From positions 62,001 to 126,000 of the forward strand of contig JAACZU010000004.1 in NCBI GenBank assembly GCA_009996615.1: DNA of 64,000 nucleotides. Reading direction: 5' to 3'. The notes beneath the pieces were generated by a model. It did not search any database. It was not told the DNA's origin and saw nothing but the letters and a program-made list of their open reading frames with translations. Below are positions 37,221 to 45,631 of this stretch, one piece after another. How positions within the stretch are numbered: position 1 is the stretch's first letter; each line of letters opens with the position of its first letter. This stretch comes from Rhodanobacteraceae bacterium. Its GTDB lineage: Bacteria > Pseudomonadota > Gammaproteobacteria > Xanthomonadales > Rhodanobacteraceae. Made by a program: the position numbers and the translations under genes.

Positions 37221-39446
37221 ATGAGTCAACTGAATCTACCGTTCGAGATTCTTGGCTACCGCATCCTCCGCCGCCTCGGCCTGGGCGGCATGGCGACCGT
37301 TTACCTGGCCACGCAGGAATCGCTCGGCCGGCTCGTCGCGGTCAAGGTGCTGGCCAGCGCGCGCGCCCCCAGCGACGAGCTGGTGCAGCGCTTCGAGAAC
37401 GAGGCGCGCACGATCGCCCGCCTCGACCATCCGCACATCGTCAGCATCCACGACGTCGGACGCACCTCGAACGGGCAGATCTACTACACGATGCCGTACC
37501 TGCCCAACGGCGACCTGTCCCACCGCAACCTGCGCGACGAGCCCGAGCGCGTGCTGGAAGTGGTGCGCGCACTCGCCGAAGCGCTCGCCTGCGCGCACGA
37601 GCAGGGCATCGTGCACCGCGATGTCAAGCCGGAGAACGTGCTGTTCGACAAGCTCGACCGGCCGCTGCTGGCCGACTTCGGCATCGCGCTGAACAGTTCC
37701 GGCGAGACGCGCGTGACGCGCGAGGGCGCGACGATCGGCTCGTCCGGCTACATGAGCCCGGAACAGGCGCGCGGCCAGCCGCTCGACGGCCGCTCGGACC
37801 TCTACAGCCTCGGCGTGGTCTGCTACGAGCTGTTGACCGGCGAGATGCCGTTCCATGGCAGCGACGCGCTCGCGGTCGCGCTGGCGCACATCGAGAAGCC
37901 GGTGCCGCGCCTGCCGGTGACGCGGCGCGCCTGGCAACCGCTGATCGACCGCGCGCTGGCCAAGCAGCCGGATGCGCGCTTCCAGAGCGCCGAGGAAATG
38001 CTCGCCGCGCTCGACGTGGTCGGCCGGCGCCTGCGCGGACCGGCACCGTCGCGCCCGGCGCGCGCCTGGCATGGGCTGGTCGAGCGCATCGTCGCGATCC
38101 CGCGCACGCAGCGGGCGCTGATGCTGGGCGGCCTGCTGCTGATCGTGCTGGCCGGCCTGCTCGCGCTGCTGCCGCGCGCGCCCGAGCGTGCGGCGCAACC
38201 GGAATCCGGCACGCCCGACGAGGCGCCGGCGGCCAACGACGGCGGAGCGGCCGCGGAGCCGGCAGCCGCGGCCGAACCGGCGCCGCCGCCGAACGAACAG
38301 CGCGCGCAGCGCCTGCAGCACGCGGCCGCCCTGCTCGCCCGCGGCCGCCTCGTCGCGCCGGCCGGCGACAACGCGGCCGAACAGTACCTGGCGATCCTCG
38401 CCGACGAGCCGGACCAGCCCGATGCCCTGAAGGGCATCCGGCGCATCCTCGACACGCTCGCCCAGCGCGCCGCCAAGGCGATCGCCGGCGACGACATCGA
38501 CACCGCGATCACCACCATCGCCGAGGGCGTGGCGCTGTCCGACTACGCCAGGCTCGGCAAGAGCGCGGCCTTCAGCGCGTTCGTCGCGCCGATCCACGGC
38601 GCGGTCGAGGACCGCCGCACGCGCCCGCGCGACCCGTTCGACACGCGCACGCTGGCACCGCTGCAGCCGCTGCTGCCGACGCTGCTGCGCATCGATCCGG
38701 CGCTGGCGCGCACGCTCGAGGCCGACCTCGAGCGGCCGGCCACGCTGCTGCGCGCCGGCGGCGCGTTCCGCGACGCCAACGGGCCGGCGATGATCGCGTT
38801 GCCGGCCGGCACCGGCAGCGGCCCCGCCTTCGCGATCGCCACCACGCCCGTCACGCGCGGCGCCTGGGCCCGCTTCGCCGCCGACACCGGCCGCGCGCCG
38901 GCGCGCTGCCGCGCCTCGCAGCGCCTGCTCGCGCGCAGCGACGGCCTCAGCTGGCGCACGCCGGGCTTCGAGCAGGACGACGAACATCCGGTCGTGTGCG
39001 TCAGCTGGAACGACGCGACCGCCTACGCTGGCTGGCTGAGCCAGCGCACCGGCGCGCGCTACCGCCTGCCCAAGGCACCGGAGTGGCTGCGCGTCGCCAA
39101 AGCAGCCGGCAGCGGCAGCGCCTGCGGCGCCGCCAACCTCGGCAAGCGCGCCGGCGACGACGGCCGTTGCGACGACGGCTATCTCTACACCGCGCCAGTC
39201 GGGCGCTTCGCGCCGACCCCGCCCGGCATCTACGACATCGCCGGCAACGTCAGCGAGTGGCTCGACGACTGCGCCCGGGAGCGCGGCGACGGCTGCCGCG
39301 AACGCCTGTTCCGCGGGACGTCCTGGCGCGACGGCGACGACGAATCGAACCTGCAGCGCAGCGACAGCGCCGCCGCCGACATCGGCTATGCGAACGTCGG
39401 CTTCCGTCTCGTGCGCGAGTTGCCGGCGGCGCGCGCCGCACGCTGA
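37221..39446 (+). CDS. Membrane Ser/Thr protein kinase fused to a formylglycine-generating-enzyme-like domain
   Basis: A 741-residue protein. Residues about 10-275 form a complete PknB-type kinase: glycine-rich GLGGMATVY at 20-28, Lys42, HRDVKPEN at 132-139, DFG at 152-154 and APE-like MSPEQARG at 178-185. A single transmembrane helix lies at about 300-318. A Pro/Glu/Ala-rich stretch and a helical region (to about 510) lead to a C-terminal FGE-sulfatase (SUMF1) domain (about 515-735). That domain has IATTPVTRGAWARF, HPVVCVSWNDATAYAGWL, YRLPKAPEWLR, GIYDIAGNVSEWL and NVGFRLVRE. The catalytic kinase sits in the cytoplasm and the FGE-like domain probably in the periplasm. True FGE copper Cys residues are not obvious, so it may be a sensor or binding domain. 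Confidence 0.9.
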   Translation: MSQLNLPFEILGYRILRRLGLGGMATVYLATQESLGRLVAVKVLASARAPSDELVQRFENEARTIARLDHPHIVSIHDVGRTSNGQIYYTMPYLPNGDLSHRNLRDEPERVLEVVRALAEALACAHEQGIVHRDVKPENVLFDKLDRPLLADFGIALNSSGETRVTREGATIGSSGYMSPEQARGQPLDGRSDLYSLGVVCYELLTGEMPFHGSDALAVALAHIEKPVPRLPVTRRAWQPLIDRALAKQPDARFQSAEEMLAALDVVGRRLRGPAPSRPARAWHGLVERIVAIPRTQRALMLGGLLLIVLAGLLALLPRAPERAAQPESGTPDEAPAANDGGAAAEPAAAAEPAPPPNEQRAQRLQHAAALLARGRLVAPAGDNAAEQYLAILADEPDQPDALKGIRRILDTLAQRAAKAIAGDDIDTAITTIAEGVALSDYARLGKSAAFSAFVAPIHGAVEDRRTRPRDPFDTRTLAPLQPLLPTLLRIDPALARTLEADLERPATLLRAGGAFRDANGPAMIALPAGTGSGPAFAIATTPVTRGAWARFAADTGRAPARCRASQRLLARSDGLSWRTPGFEQDDEHPVVCVSWNDATAYAGWLSQRTGARYRLPKAPEWLRVAKAAGSGSACGAANLGKRAGDDGRCDDGYLYTAPVGRFAPTPPGIYDIAGNVSEWLDDCARERGDGCRERLFRGTSWRDGDDESNLQRSDSAAADIGYANVGFRLVRELPAARAAR

Positions 39447-39510
39447 AGCGCGCCGGCGCAGGCGCCGCCGGGTATGCTGCGCACCCGCCTGCAACGCCCC
39501 TGATCCCCGC

Positions 39511-40191
39511 ATGCGCCCCCTGCACTTCCAGCGCTACCTGTTCACCGGCCTGCTCACGTTCGTCCCGATCTGGCTGACCTGGGTCGTGTTCAAGTCGATC
39601 TTCTCGCTGCTGTCGGACATCAACCTGCCGTGGGTGGCGGTGCTGTTCGACGCGCTCGCCACGCAGTTCCCGGACACGCTCGGCCGGCTGCGCCTGGACT
39701 GGCTGATCTCGCTGCTCGCGTTCGTCACGACGATCGTGCTGCTGTACCTGCTGGGGTTCGCCGCCAACCGCGTGCTCGGCCTGCGCCTGATCGAGGCGTT
39801 CGAGCGCCTGATCGACCGCATCCCGATCGCGCACAGCATCTACGGTGGCGCCAAGAAGCTGATGGGCATGCTGCAGAACAAGCCCAGCGGCACGCAGCGC
39901 GTCGTGCTGATCGACTTCCCGTCGCCGCAGCTGAAATCGATCGGCTTCGTCACGCGCGTGTTCCACGATGCCGACGGCGTCGAACTGGCGGCGGTCTACG
40001 TGCCGACCACGCCGAACCCGACCGGCGGCTACCTCGAGATCGTGCCGCTCGAGCGGCTGGTCGCCACCGACTGGAGCGTCGACCAGGCGATGGCCTTCAT
40101 CCTCTCCGCCGGCGCGGCGGTGCCGGACACGCTGCCGTTCAGCGTCGCCGGCACGCGCGCGGTGCCGGCGCCGCCGGACGCGCGCGGGTAA
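39511..40191 (+). CDS. DUF502 family membrane protein
   Basis: A 226-residue protein with two N-terminal transmembrane segments (about 7-28 and 66-90: WLISLLAFVTTIVLLYLLGF). The DUF502 core includes PIAHSIYGGAKKLM, VVLIDFPSPQLKSIGFVTR and VPTTPNPTGGYLEIVP. Function unknown. It follows the kinase-FGE gene by 64 bp on the same strand and could be cotranscribed. A TATGCT box near 39473 is an alternative promoter. Confidence 0.9.
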   Translation: MRPLHFQRYLFTGLLTFVPIWLTWVVFKSIFSLLSDINLPWVAVLFDALATQFPDTLGRLRLDWLISLLAFVTTIVLLYLLGFAANRVLGLRLIEAFERLIDRIPIAHSIYGGAKKLMGMLQNKPSGTQRVVLIDFPSPQLKSIGFVTRVFHDADGVELAAVYVPTTPNPTGGYLEIVPLERLVATDWSVDQAMAFILSAGAAVPDTLPFSVAGTRAVPAPPDARG

Positions 40192-40273
40192 GCTGGACGA
40201 CCGCGGTACGCGGATAGGCGCGGATCAGAACAAGCGTGTCCGCGTCGATCCGGGTTCCGTTGCCTGGTCCGGT

Positions 40274-40807
40274 TCAGGGCTTCGCCGTCTCGATCAGCGT
40301 CTTGAGGTGGTCGAGGCCGGCGCGGTAGACATCGTCCATCGTGCGCGTCGCCGTCACGTCGTCCGCGTCCGCGGCCGGATGCGGGCCGGGATCCTTGCGC
40401 CGGAACGTGCCCGACCAGGTCACCTTCACCCGGTTGGGGCCGGCGGCCTTCACGCCGAGCGCGGCGGTGTAGCCGCTGACCGGCAAGGCGCCGTCGAGGA
40501 TCGCGTAGCTGTAGCGGTGATGCTTGGGATCGAACGCGAGCAGCTTTTCGCGCACGCGGCTGCCGTCGCGCAGGGTAAGCACGCGCACTGCGCCGGGCTG
40601 GTTGGCGCGGCCGGCGACGATCTCGTCCTTGGCGACGCCCGGATGCCAGCGGTCGATGCGGTCGAAGTGCCCGACCGTCGCCCACACCGCCGCCGGCGTG
40701 GCGTGCACGATCACGCTGCGCTGGACCTTCAGCAGCGGCGCGGCGGCCGTGGCGGACAGCGGCGCCGCGGCGAGCGCGGCCAGGACGAGATGGCGAATCG
40801 ACCTCAT
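40274..40807 (-). CDS. Exported SRPBCC/START-like domain protein
   Basis: A 177-residue protein with a signal peptide (MRSIRHLVLAALAAAPLSATA). A SRPBCC (polyketide cyclase/dehydrase-like) fold follows: VQRSVIVHATPAAVWATVGHF, then RWHPGVAKDEIV, and VKVTWSGTFRRKD. Such folds bind hydrophobic ligands; the substrate is unknown. A good ribosome-binding site (GGAGGT at 40816-40821) lies 7-8 nt upstream of the ATG. It converges with the DUF502 gene. Confidence 0.8.
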   Translation of the reverse strand: MRSIRHLVLAALAAAPLSATAAAPLLKVQRSVIVHATPAAVWATVGHFDRIDRWHPGVAKDEIVAGRANQPGAVRVLTLRDGSRVREKLLAFDPKHHRYSYAILDGALPVSGYTAALGVKAAGPNRVKVTWSGTFRRKDPGPHPAADADDVTATRTMDDVYRAGLDHLKTLIETAKP

Positions 40808-41092
40808 GACGACGACCTCCGCTGGATGCCCGCTATCGCGGGCGCGGACAATCTGGCACAGAAGCGGGCGGCCTGCACGGCACGCCGCCGCGACGTACCA
40901 TCGCCCCCGCCCGCTCCACGCAGCCCGCCCTCGCCGCGGGCGGACGTCGAACGCGCCGGCAGGCGCGAACCCATGCCCGGAAGCGCCGGCCGGCATGGCG
41001 CGGGCGCAGCGGACCCAATGACCTTCGACACTGTGCCCTGCCCCGGGCTGGCGCTAGGTTTCGGCGGTTCGATCCCGGTTATTCATCCAGAT

Positions 41093-41098
41093 GGAGAG
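41093..41098 (+). promoter_or_regulatory. Ribosome-binding site supporting the GTG start at 41105
   Basis: GGAGAG is spaced 6 nt from the GTG of the first M13 peptidase gene. It is one of the few clear Shine-Dalgarno sequences in the window and decides for the non-ATG start. Confidence 0.7.
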
Positions 41099-41104
41099 TG
41101 CAAC

Positions 41105-43141
41105 GTGCGGAAATTCCTGAACCGATCGCTGGCCATGGCAATCTGCGCGGCGCTGTCGACGACCGCGCTCGCGACCACGGCGCCGTCGTTCGACGTCAGC
41201 GAGATCGACAAGACCATCAGCCCGTGCGCCGACTTCAACGCGTTCGTCAACGCAAAGTGGGTCGCGGCGAACCCGATCCCGGCGGACCGCACGCGCTGGG
41301 GCGCGTTCGACCAGTTGCGCGAGCACAGCCTGCAGACCCAGCGCGCGATCGTCGAGAAGGCCGCGCGCGAGGCGAACAAGGCCAAGGCCGGCTCGGTCGA
41401 GCAGAAGATCGGCTGGTTCTACCGCTCCGGCATGGCCGAGGGCGCGATCGAGAAGGCCGGCTGGGCACCGCTCAAGCCGGAGCTGGCGAAGATCGACGCG
41501 CTGAAGTCGGGCGCGGACATCGCCACCTACCTGACCGACAGCTTCGCGCGCGGCCAGGGCGGCCTGTTCCAGATCGGTACCGAGGCCGACTTCAAGAACT
41601 CCAAGGTGCAGATCGCCTACGCGTTCCAGGGCGGCCTCGGCCTGCCGACGCCGGACTACTACGAGAAGGCCGACCATGCCGAGCTGCGCAAGGCCTACGC
41701 GGCGTACGTGGCCAAGATGCTCGAGCTGACCGGCACCAAGCCGGCCGCGGCGAAGGAAGCGGCGGAGCAGGTGCTGGCGTTCGAGACGCGCCTGGCCAAG
41801 GCCTCGATCAAGCCGGTCGAGCTGCGCAAGCCGGAGAACCAGTACCACTTCGTCAGCCTCGCCGAGGCCGACAAGCTGACGCCGAACTTCTCGTGGACGA
41901 AGTTCTTCGCCGCGCAGAAGGCCGACATCCAGGGCGGCTTCTCGCTGTCGCAGCCGGGCTTCTTCGGCGAAGTCGACAAGATGCTGGCCGACGTGCCGGT
42001 CGCGCAGTGGCAGGCCTACCTGCGCTTCCACGCGATCGACGCGGCCGCGCCGTACCTGTCCAAGTCGTTCGCCGAGCAGCACTTCGCGTTCCACGGCAAG
42101 ACGCTCAACGGCCAGCAGCAGCAGGAGCCGCGCTGGAAGCGCGTGCTCGGCGCGGTCAACAACGCGATGGGCATGGCGCTGGGCGAGCTGTACGTGGCCG
42201 AGGCGTTCCCGCCGGAATCCAAGGCGCGCGCGCTGGAGCTGGTCACCAACGTCAACGCGGCGCTGAAGACGCGCATCGAGAAGCTCGACTGGATGAGCGA
42301 CGAGACCCGGCAGAAGGCGCTGGAGAAGTGGTCGACGTTCCTGCCCAAGATCGGCTATCCGGACAAGTGGCGTGACTGGTCGGGCCTGGCGGTCAAGCCG
42401 GACGACTACTTCGGCAACGTGCTCGCGGCGACGCAGTTCGACTACGCCTACGAGATGGCCAAGGTCGGCAAGCCGACCGACCGCCTCGAGTGGGGCATGA
42501 CGCCGCAGACCGTCAACGCGTACTACAACCCGCTCGACAACACGATCAACTTCCCGGCCGCGATCCTGCAGCCGCCGTTCTTCGATCCGAAGGCGGACGA
42601 TGCGATCAACTACGGCGGCATCGGCGCGGTGATCGGCCACGAGGCGACGCACGGCTTCGACGACGAGGGCAGCCAGTTCGATGCGCAGGGCAACAACGCG
42701 AACTGGTGGACGAAGGACGACCGCGAGAAGTTCGACGCGCGCACGGCCAAGCTGGTCGAGCAGTTCAACGGCTACGAGCCGCTGCCGGGCAAGCACGTCA
42801 ACGGCCAGCTGACGCTGGGCGAGAACATCGCCGACCTCGGCGGCGCCAACGTCGCCTACGACGCGCTGCAGATCGCGCTGCAGAAGAATCCGGGCGAGAA
42901 CGAGAAGAAGATCGACGGCTACACGCCCGAGCAGCGATTCTTCCTGAACTTCGCGCGCATCTGGCGCGGCAACATCCGCCCGCAGCGCCAGGAAGTGCTT
43001 CTGAACTCCGACCCGCACTCGCCGGCGCAGTACCGCGCGATCGGCGCGCCGTCGAACATGCCGGCGTTCGCCGAGGCGTTCGGCTGCAAGGCCGGCGACG
43101 CGATGGTGCGAGACGACGCCAAGCAGGTGAAGATCTGGTAA
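41105..43141 (+). CDS. M13-family zinc metallopeptidase (first of a tandem pair)
   Basis: A 678-residue exported peptidase of the neprilysin/PepO family. A signal peptide (about 1-22, ending TTALA) is followed by ISPCADFNAFVNAKWVAANP. The zinc site is HEATH at 512-516 with Glu573 of GENIADLGG as third ligand. The C-terminal conserved NMPAFAEAFGC is present. Substrate-stabilising NAYYNPLDN is also conserved. It starts with GTG supported by GGAGAG. The next gene is a close paralogue in the same direction, 125 bp away, so the pair arose by tandem duplication. Confidence 0.93.
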   Translation: MRKFLNRSLAMAICAALSTTALATTAPSFDVSEIDKTISPCADFNAFVNAKWVAANPIPADRTRWGAFDQLREHSLQTQRAIVEKAAREANKAKAGSVEQKIGWFYRSGMAEGAIEKAGWAPLKPELAKIDALKSGADIATYLTDSFARGQGGLFQIGTEADFKNSKVQIAYAFQGGLGLPTPDYYEKADHAELRKAYAAYVAKMLELTGTKPAAAKEAAEQVLAFETRLAKASIKPVELRKPENQYHFVSLAEADKLTPNFSWTKFFAAQKADIQGGFSLSQPGFFGEVDKMLADVPVAQWQAYLRFHAIDAAAPYLSKSFAEQHFAFHGKTLNGQQQQEPRWKRVLGAVNNAMGMALGELYVAEAFPPESKARALELVTNVNAALKTRIEKLDWMSDETRQKALEKWSTFLPKIGYPDKWRDWSGLAVKPDDYFGNVLAATQFDYAYEMAKVGKPTDRLEWGMTPQTVNAYYNPLDNTINFPAAILQPPFFDPKADDAINYGGIGAVIGHEATHGFDDEGSQFDAQGNNANWWTKDDREKFDARTAKLVEQFNGYEPLPGKHVNGQLTLGENIADLGGANVAYDALQIALQKNPGENEKKIDGYTPEQRFFLNFARIWRGNIRPQRQEVLLNSDPHSPAQYRAIGAPSNMPAFAEAFGCKAGDAMVRDDAKQVKIW

Positions 43142-43154
43142 CCCCGTAACGCCC

Positions 43155-43188
43155 GCGGGCCGTCATGCGACGGCCCGCCCTCTTTCCT
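43155..43188 (+). terminator. Hairpin between the two M13 peptidase genes
   Basis: GCGGGCCGTC (43155-43164), loop ATGC, GACGGCCCGC (43169-43178), followed by a pyrimidine run CCTCTTTCC. It lies 13 bp after the first stop and may reduce read-through into the second gene. Confidence 0.6.
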
Positions 43189-43266
43189 CCCCGCGCGGCT
43201 GCGCCGCGCGCCACGCGCATGGAAGCGCCGCCGTACGGCACGATGCCCGCAACCGCAGGTGATCCC

Positions 43267-45309
43267 ATGCACGCAACGTCCTTCCGCCCGCTCGTCTTCG
43301 CCATCGGCCTGGCCCTGTCCACCGCCGCCAGTGCCGCGACCAGCGCCGCCTTCAAGGTGGCCGACCTCGACCCCAAGGCGCCGGCCTGCACGAACCTCAA
43401 CACGTTCGTCAACGAGAAGTGGCTGGCTGCCAACCCGGTGCCGTCCGACCGCGCCACCTGGGGCACGTTCGAGCAGCTCGAGGAAACCAGCCTGACCACC
43501 CAGCACGCGCTGGTCGACACCGCCGCGCAGGGCGCGGCGAGCGCGAAGGCCGGCTCGATCGAGCAGAAGATCGGCTGGTTCTACGGCGCCGCGATGGACA
43601 CCGCCACGATCGACAAGGCCGGCTGGACGCCAATCCAGCCCGAGCTGGCGAAGATCGATGCGCTGAAATCGCCGGCCGACATCGCCGCCTGGCTGCGCGC
43701 GGACTTCGCCGCCGGCCGCGGCATCCCGTTCGGCTTCGGCGGCAATGCCGACTTCAAGAACTCGTCGATGACGATCGCCTACGCGATGCAGGGCGGCCTC
43801 GGCCTGCCCGAGCGCGACTACTACCTGAAGGACACGCCCGACTTCCAGGCCAAGCGCAAGGCCTACGTCGAGCACATCCAGCGCACGCTCGAACTGGTCG
43901 GCACGCCGGCCGAGGCGGCTGCGCAGCAGGCGCAGTCGATCATGGCGTTCGAGACGCGCCTGGCCAAGGCTTCGCTCGGCCGCATCGAGCTGCGCGACCC
44001 GGCCACGCGCTACAACTTCGTCAGCGTCGCCGACGCCAACAAGGTCACGCCGCACTTCGACTGGGCCGCGTTCTTCGCCGCGCAGGGCGCCGACGTCAAG
44101 GACGGCTTCTCGCTGTCACAGCCGAAGTTCTTCGCCGAACTCGACGCGATGCTGGGCGAGGTGCCGGTCGCGCAGTGGCAGGCGTACCTGCGTTTCCACA
44201 CGATCGACGAGGCCGCGCCGTACCTGTCGGCGCCGTTCGTGGCCGAGAACTTCGCCTTCTACGGCCAGACCCTGCGCGGCCAGAAGGAGCAGAAGCCGCG
44301 CTGGAAGCAGGCGCTGGAGGCGACCAACCGCGAGATGGGCATGGCGCTGGGCGAGCTGTACGTGGCCAAGGCGTTCTCGCCCGAGGCCAAGGCGCGCGCG
44401 CTGGAGCTGGTGCACAACGTCAGCGACGCGCTGAAGGCGCGCATCCAGAAGCTCGACTGGATGAGCGATGAAACCAAGCAGAAGGCGCTCGAGAAGTGGG
44501 CCGCGTTCACGCCGAAGATCGGCTATCCGGACAAGTGGCGCGACTGGAGCGGCCTGACGCTCAAGCCGGGCGACTTCTATGGCAACGTCGCCGCCGCGCA
44601 AAAGTTCAACTACGACTGGCGCATCGCCAAGATCGGCAAGCCGGTCGACCGCACCGAATGGAGCATGACGCCGCAGACGGTCAACGCGTACTACAACCCG
44701 ACCAGGAACGAAATCGTGTTCCCGGCCGCGATCCTGCAGCCGCCGTTCTTCGACGCCAAGGCCGACGACGCGCTCAACTACGGCGGCATCGGCGCGGTGA
44801 TCGGCCACGAGATGAGCCACGGCTACGACGACTCCGGCAGCAAGTTCGACGCGAAAGGCAATTTCGCCAACTGGTGGACCGAGGCCGACCGCAACGCGTT
44901 CGAGGCGCGCACCGACAAGCTGGTCAAGCAGTTCGACGACTACGTCGCGATCGACGACCTGCACGTGAAGGGCAAGCTGACGCTGGGCGAGAACATCGCC
45001 GACCTCGGCGGCCTCGCCGCCGCCTACGACGCGCTGCAGATCGCGCTGAAGAAGGATCCGGCCGAGGCGAAGAAGAAGATCGACGGCTTCACGCAGGACC
45101 AGCGCTTCTTCCTGAACTGGGCCACGGTGTGGCGTCGCAACTTCCGCCCGGAGGAGCTGAAGCTGCGCCTGAACACCGATCCGCACGCGCCGGCGATGTT
45201 CCGCGCGATCGGCGCGCCGTCGAACATGCCGGCGTTCGCGCAGGCATTCGGCTGCAAGGCGGATGATGCGATGGTGCGGCCGGCCGACGCGCAAGTGAAG
45301 ATCTGGTGA
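43267..45309 (+). CDS. M13-family zinc metallopeptidase (second of a tandem pair)
   Basis: A 680-residue paralogue of the preceding protein, alignable over its whole length with long identical stretches (for example LGLP..DYY, NAYYNP, FPAAILQPPFFD). A signal peptide (about 1-24, ending AASAA) is present. The zinc site is HEMSH at 514-518, with GENIADLGG downstream and NMPAFAQAFGC at the C-terminus. Differences cluster in the first 150 residues, perhaps altering substrate range. A long hairpin follows its stop. Confidence 0.93.
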   Translation: MHATSFRPLVFAIGLALSTAASAATSAAFKVADLDPKAPACTNLNTFVNEKWLAANPVPSDRATWGTFEQLEETSLTTQHALVDTAAQGAASAKAGSIEQKIGWFYGAAMDTATIDKAGWTPIQPELAKIDALKSPADIAAWLRADFAAGRGIPFGFGGNADFKNSSMTIAYAMQGGLGLPERDYYLKDTPDFQAKRKAYVEHIQRTLELVGTPAEAAAQQAQSIMAFETRLAKASLGRIELRDPATRYNFVSVADANKVTPHFDWAAFFAAQGADVKDGFSLSQPKFFAELDAMLGEVPVAQWQAYLRFHTIDEAAPYLSAPFVAENFAFYGQTLRGQKEQKPRWKQALEATNREMGMALGELYVAKAFSPEAKARALELVHNVSDALKARIQKLDWMSDETKQKALEKWAAFTPKIGYPDKWRDWSGLTLKPGDFYGNVAAAQKFNYDWRIAKIGKPVDRTEWSMTPQTVNAYYNPTRNEIVFPAAILQPPFFDAKADDALNYGGIGAVIGHEMSHGYDDSGSKFDAKGNFANWWTEADRNAFEARTDKLVKQFDDYVAIDDLHVKGKLTLGENIADLGGLAAAYDALQIALKKDPAEAKKKIDGFTQDQRFFLNWATVWRRNFRPEELKLRLNTDPHAPAMFRAIGAPSNMPAFAQAFGCKADDAMVRPADAQVKIW

Positions 45310-45314
45310 TCGCC

Positions 45315-45351
45315 CGCCGCGGACGGCGGCCACGCGCCGCCGTCCGCGGCG
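45315..45351 (+). terminator. Long GC hairpin after the second M13 peptidase
   Basis: A perfect 16-bp stem (CGCCGCGGACGGCGGC and complement) around a CACGC loop, starting 5 bp after the stop codon. No T-run follows, so it may act with Rho or protect the mRNA 3' end. Confidence 0.55.
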
Positions 45352-45451
45352 TCACCTCGATGCCGTCGCGCTCACGGTGGTCGGCCCATGCGGTCGCGGT
45401 GCAAGCACGACCGCGTCGGCGGCGCTGCTGCGGATGCCGCGTGCAGCGCAC

Positions 45452-45488
45452 GCAACAACGCGGGAACGCCGTTGTTGCACACAGTGCA
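45452..45488. promoter_or_regulatory. Paired dyads upstream of the NxxGxxxF-repeat gene
   Basis: GCAACAACG (45452-45460) and CGTTGTTGC (45470-45478) form a perfect 9-bp inverted repeat with a 9-bp spacer. Directly after it TGCAC-ACA-GTGCA (45476-45488) forms another. They lie about 150 bp before the start at 45632, in the 322-bp gap that otherwise holds only the hairpin at 45315. They look like regulator sites, though no regulator can be named. Confidence 0.4.
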
Positions 45489-45631
45489 CATTTGTCAATT
45501 CCGTGATGTCCGACAACGTTCGCACCGCTTGCGTGGGCGAACGTCGGGGTGGGGCCGCTGTCGCCCCACTCCGCAACAACGCACGCCGGCGCACTACTGC
45601 GCCGCCTGCCGGCACGTCGAGAACGCATCCC

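Noticed and set aside
41066-41085. T-arm-like sequence GGTTCGATCCCGG upstream of the first M13 peptidase, suggesting a tRNA
   Set aside because: The flanking five bases do not pair as a T stem, and no anticodon or acceptor stem could be built around it.
45377-45631. 85-codon N-terminal extension of the NxxGxxxF-repeat protein
   Set aside because: The extension is Arg/Cys-rich without protein-like features and covers the dyads; the internal ATG at 45632 begins a clear signal peptide.
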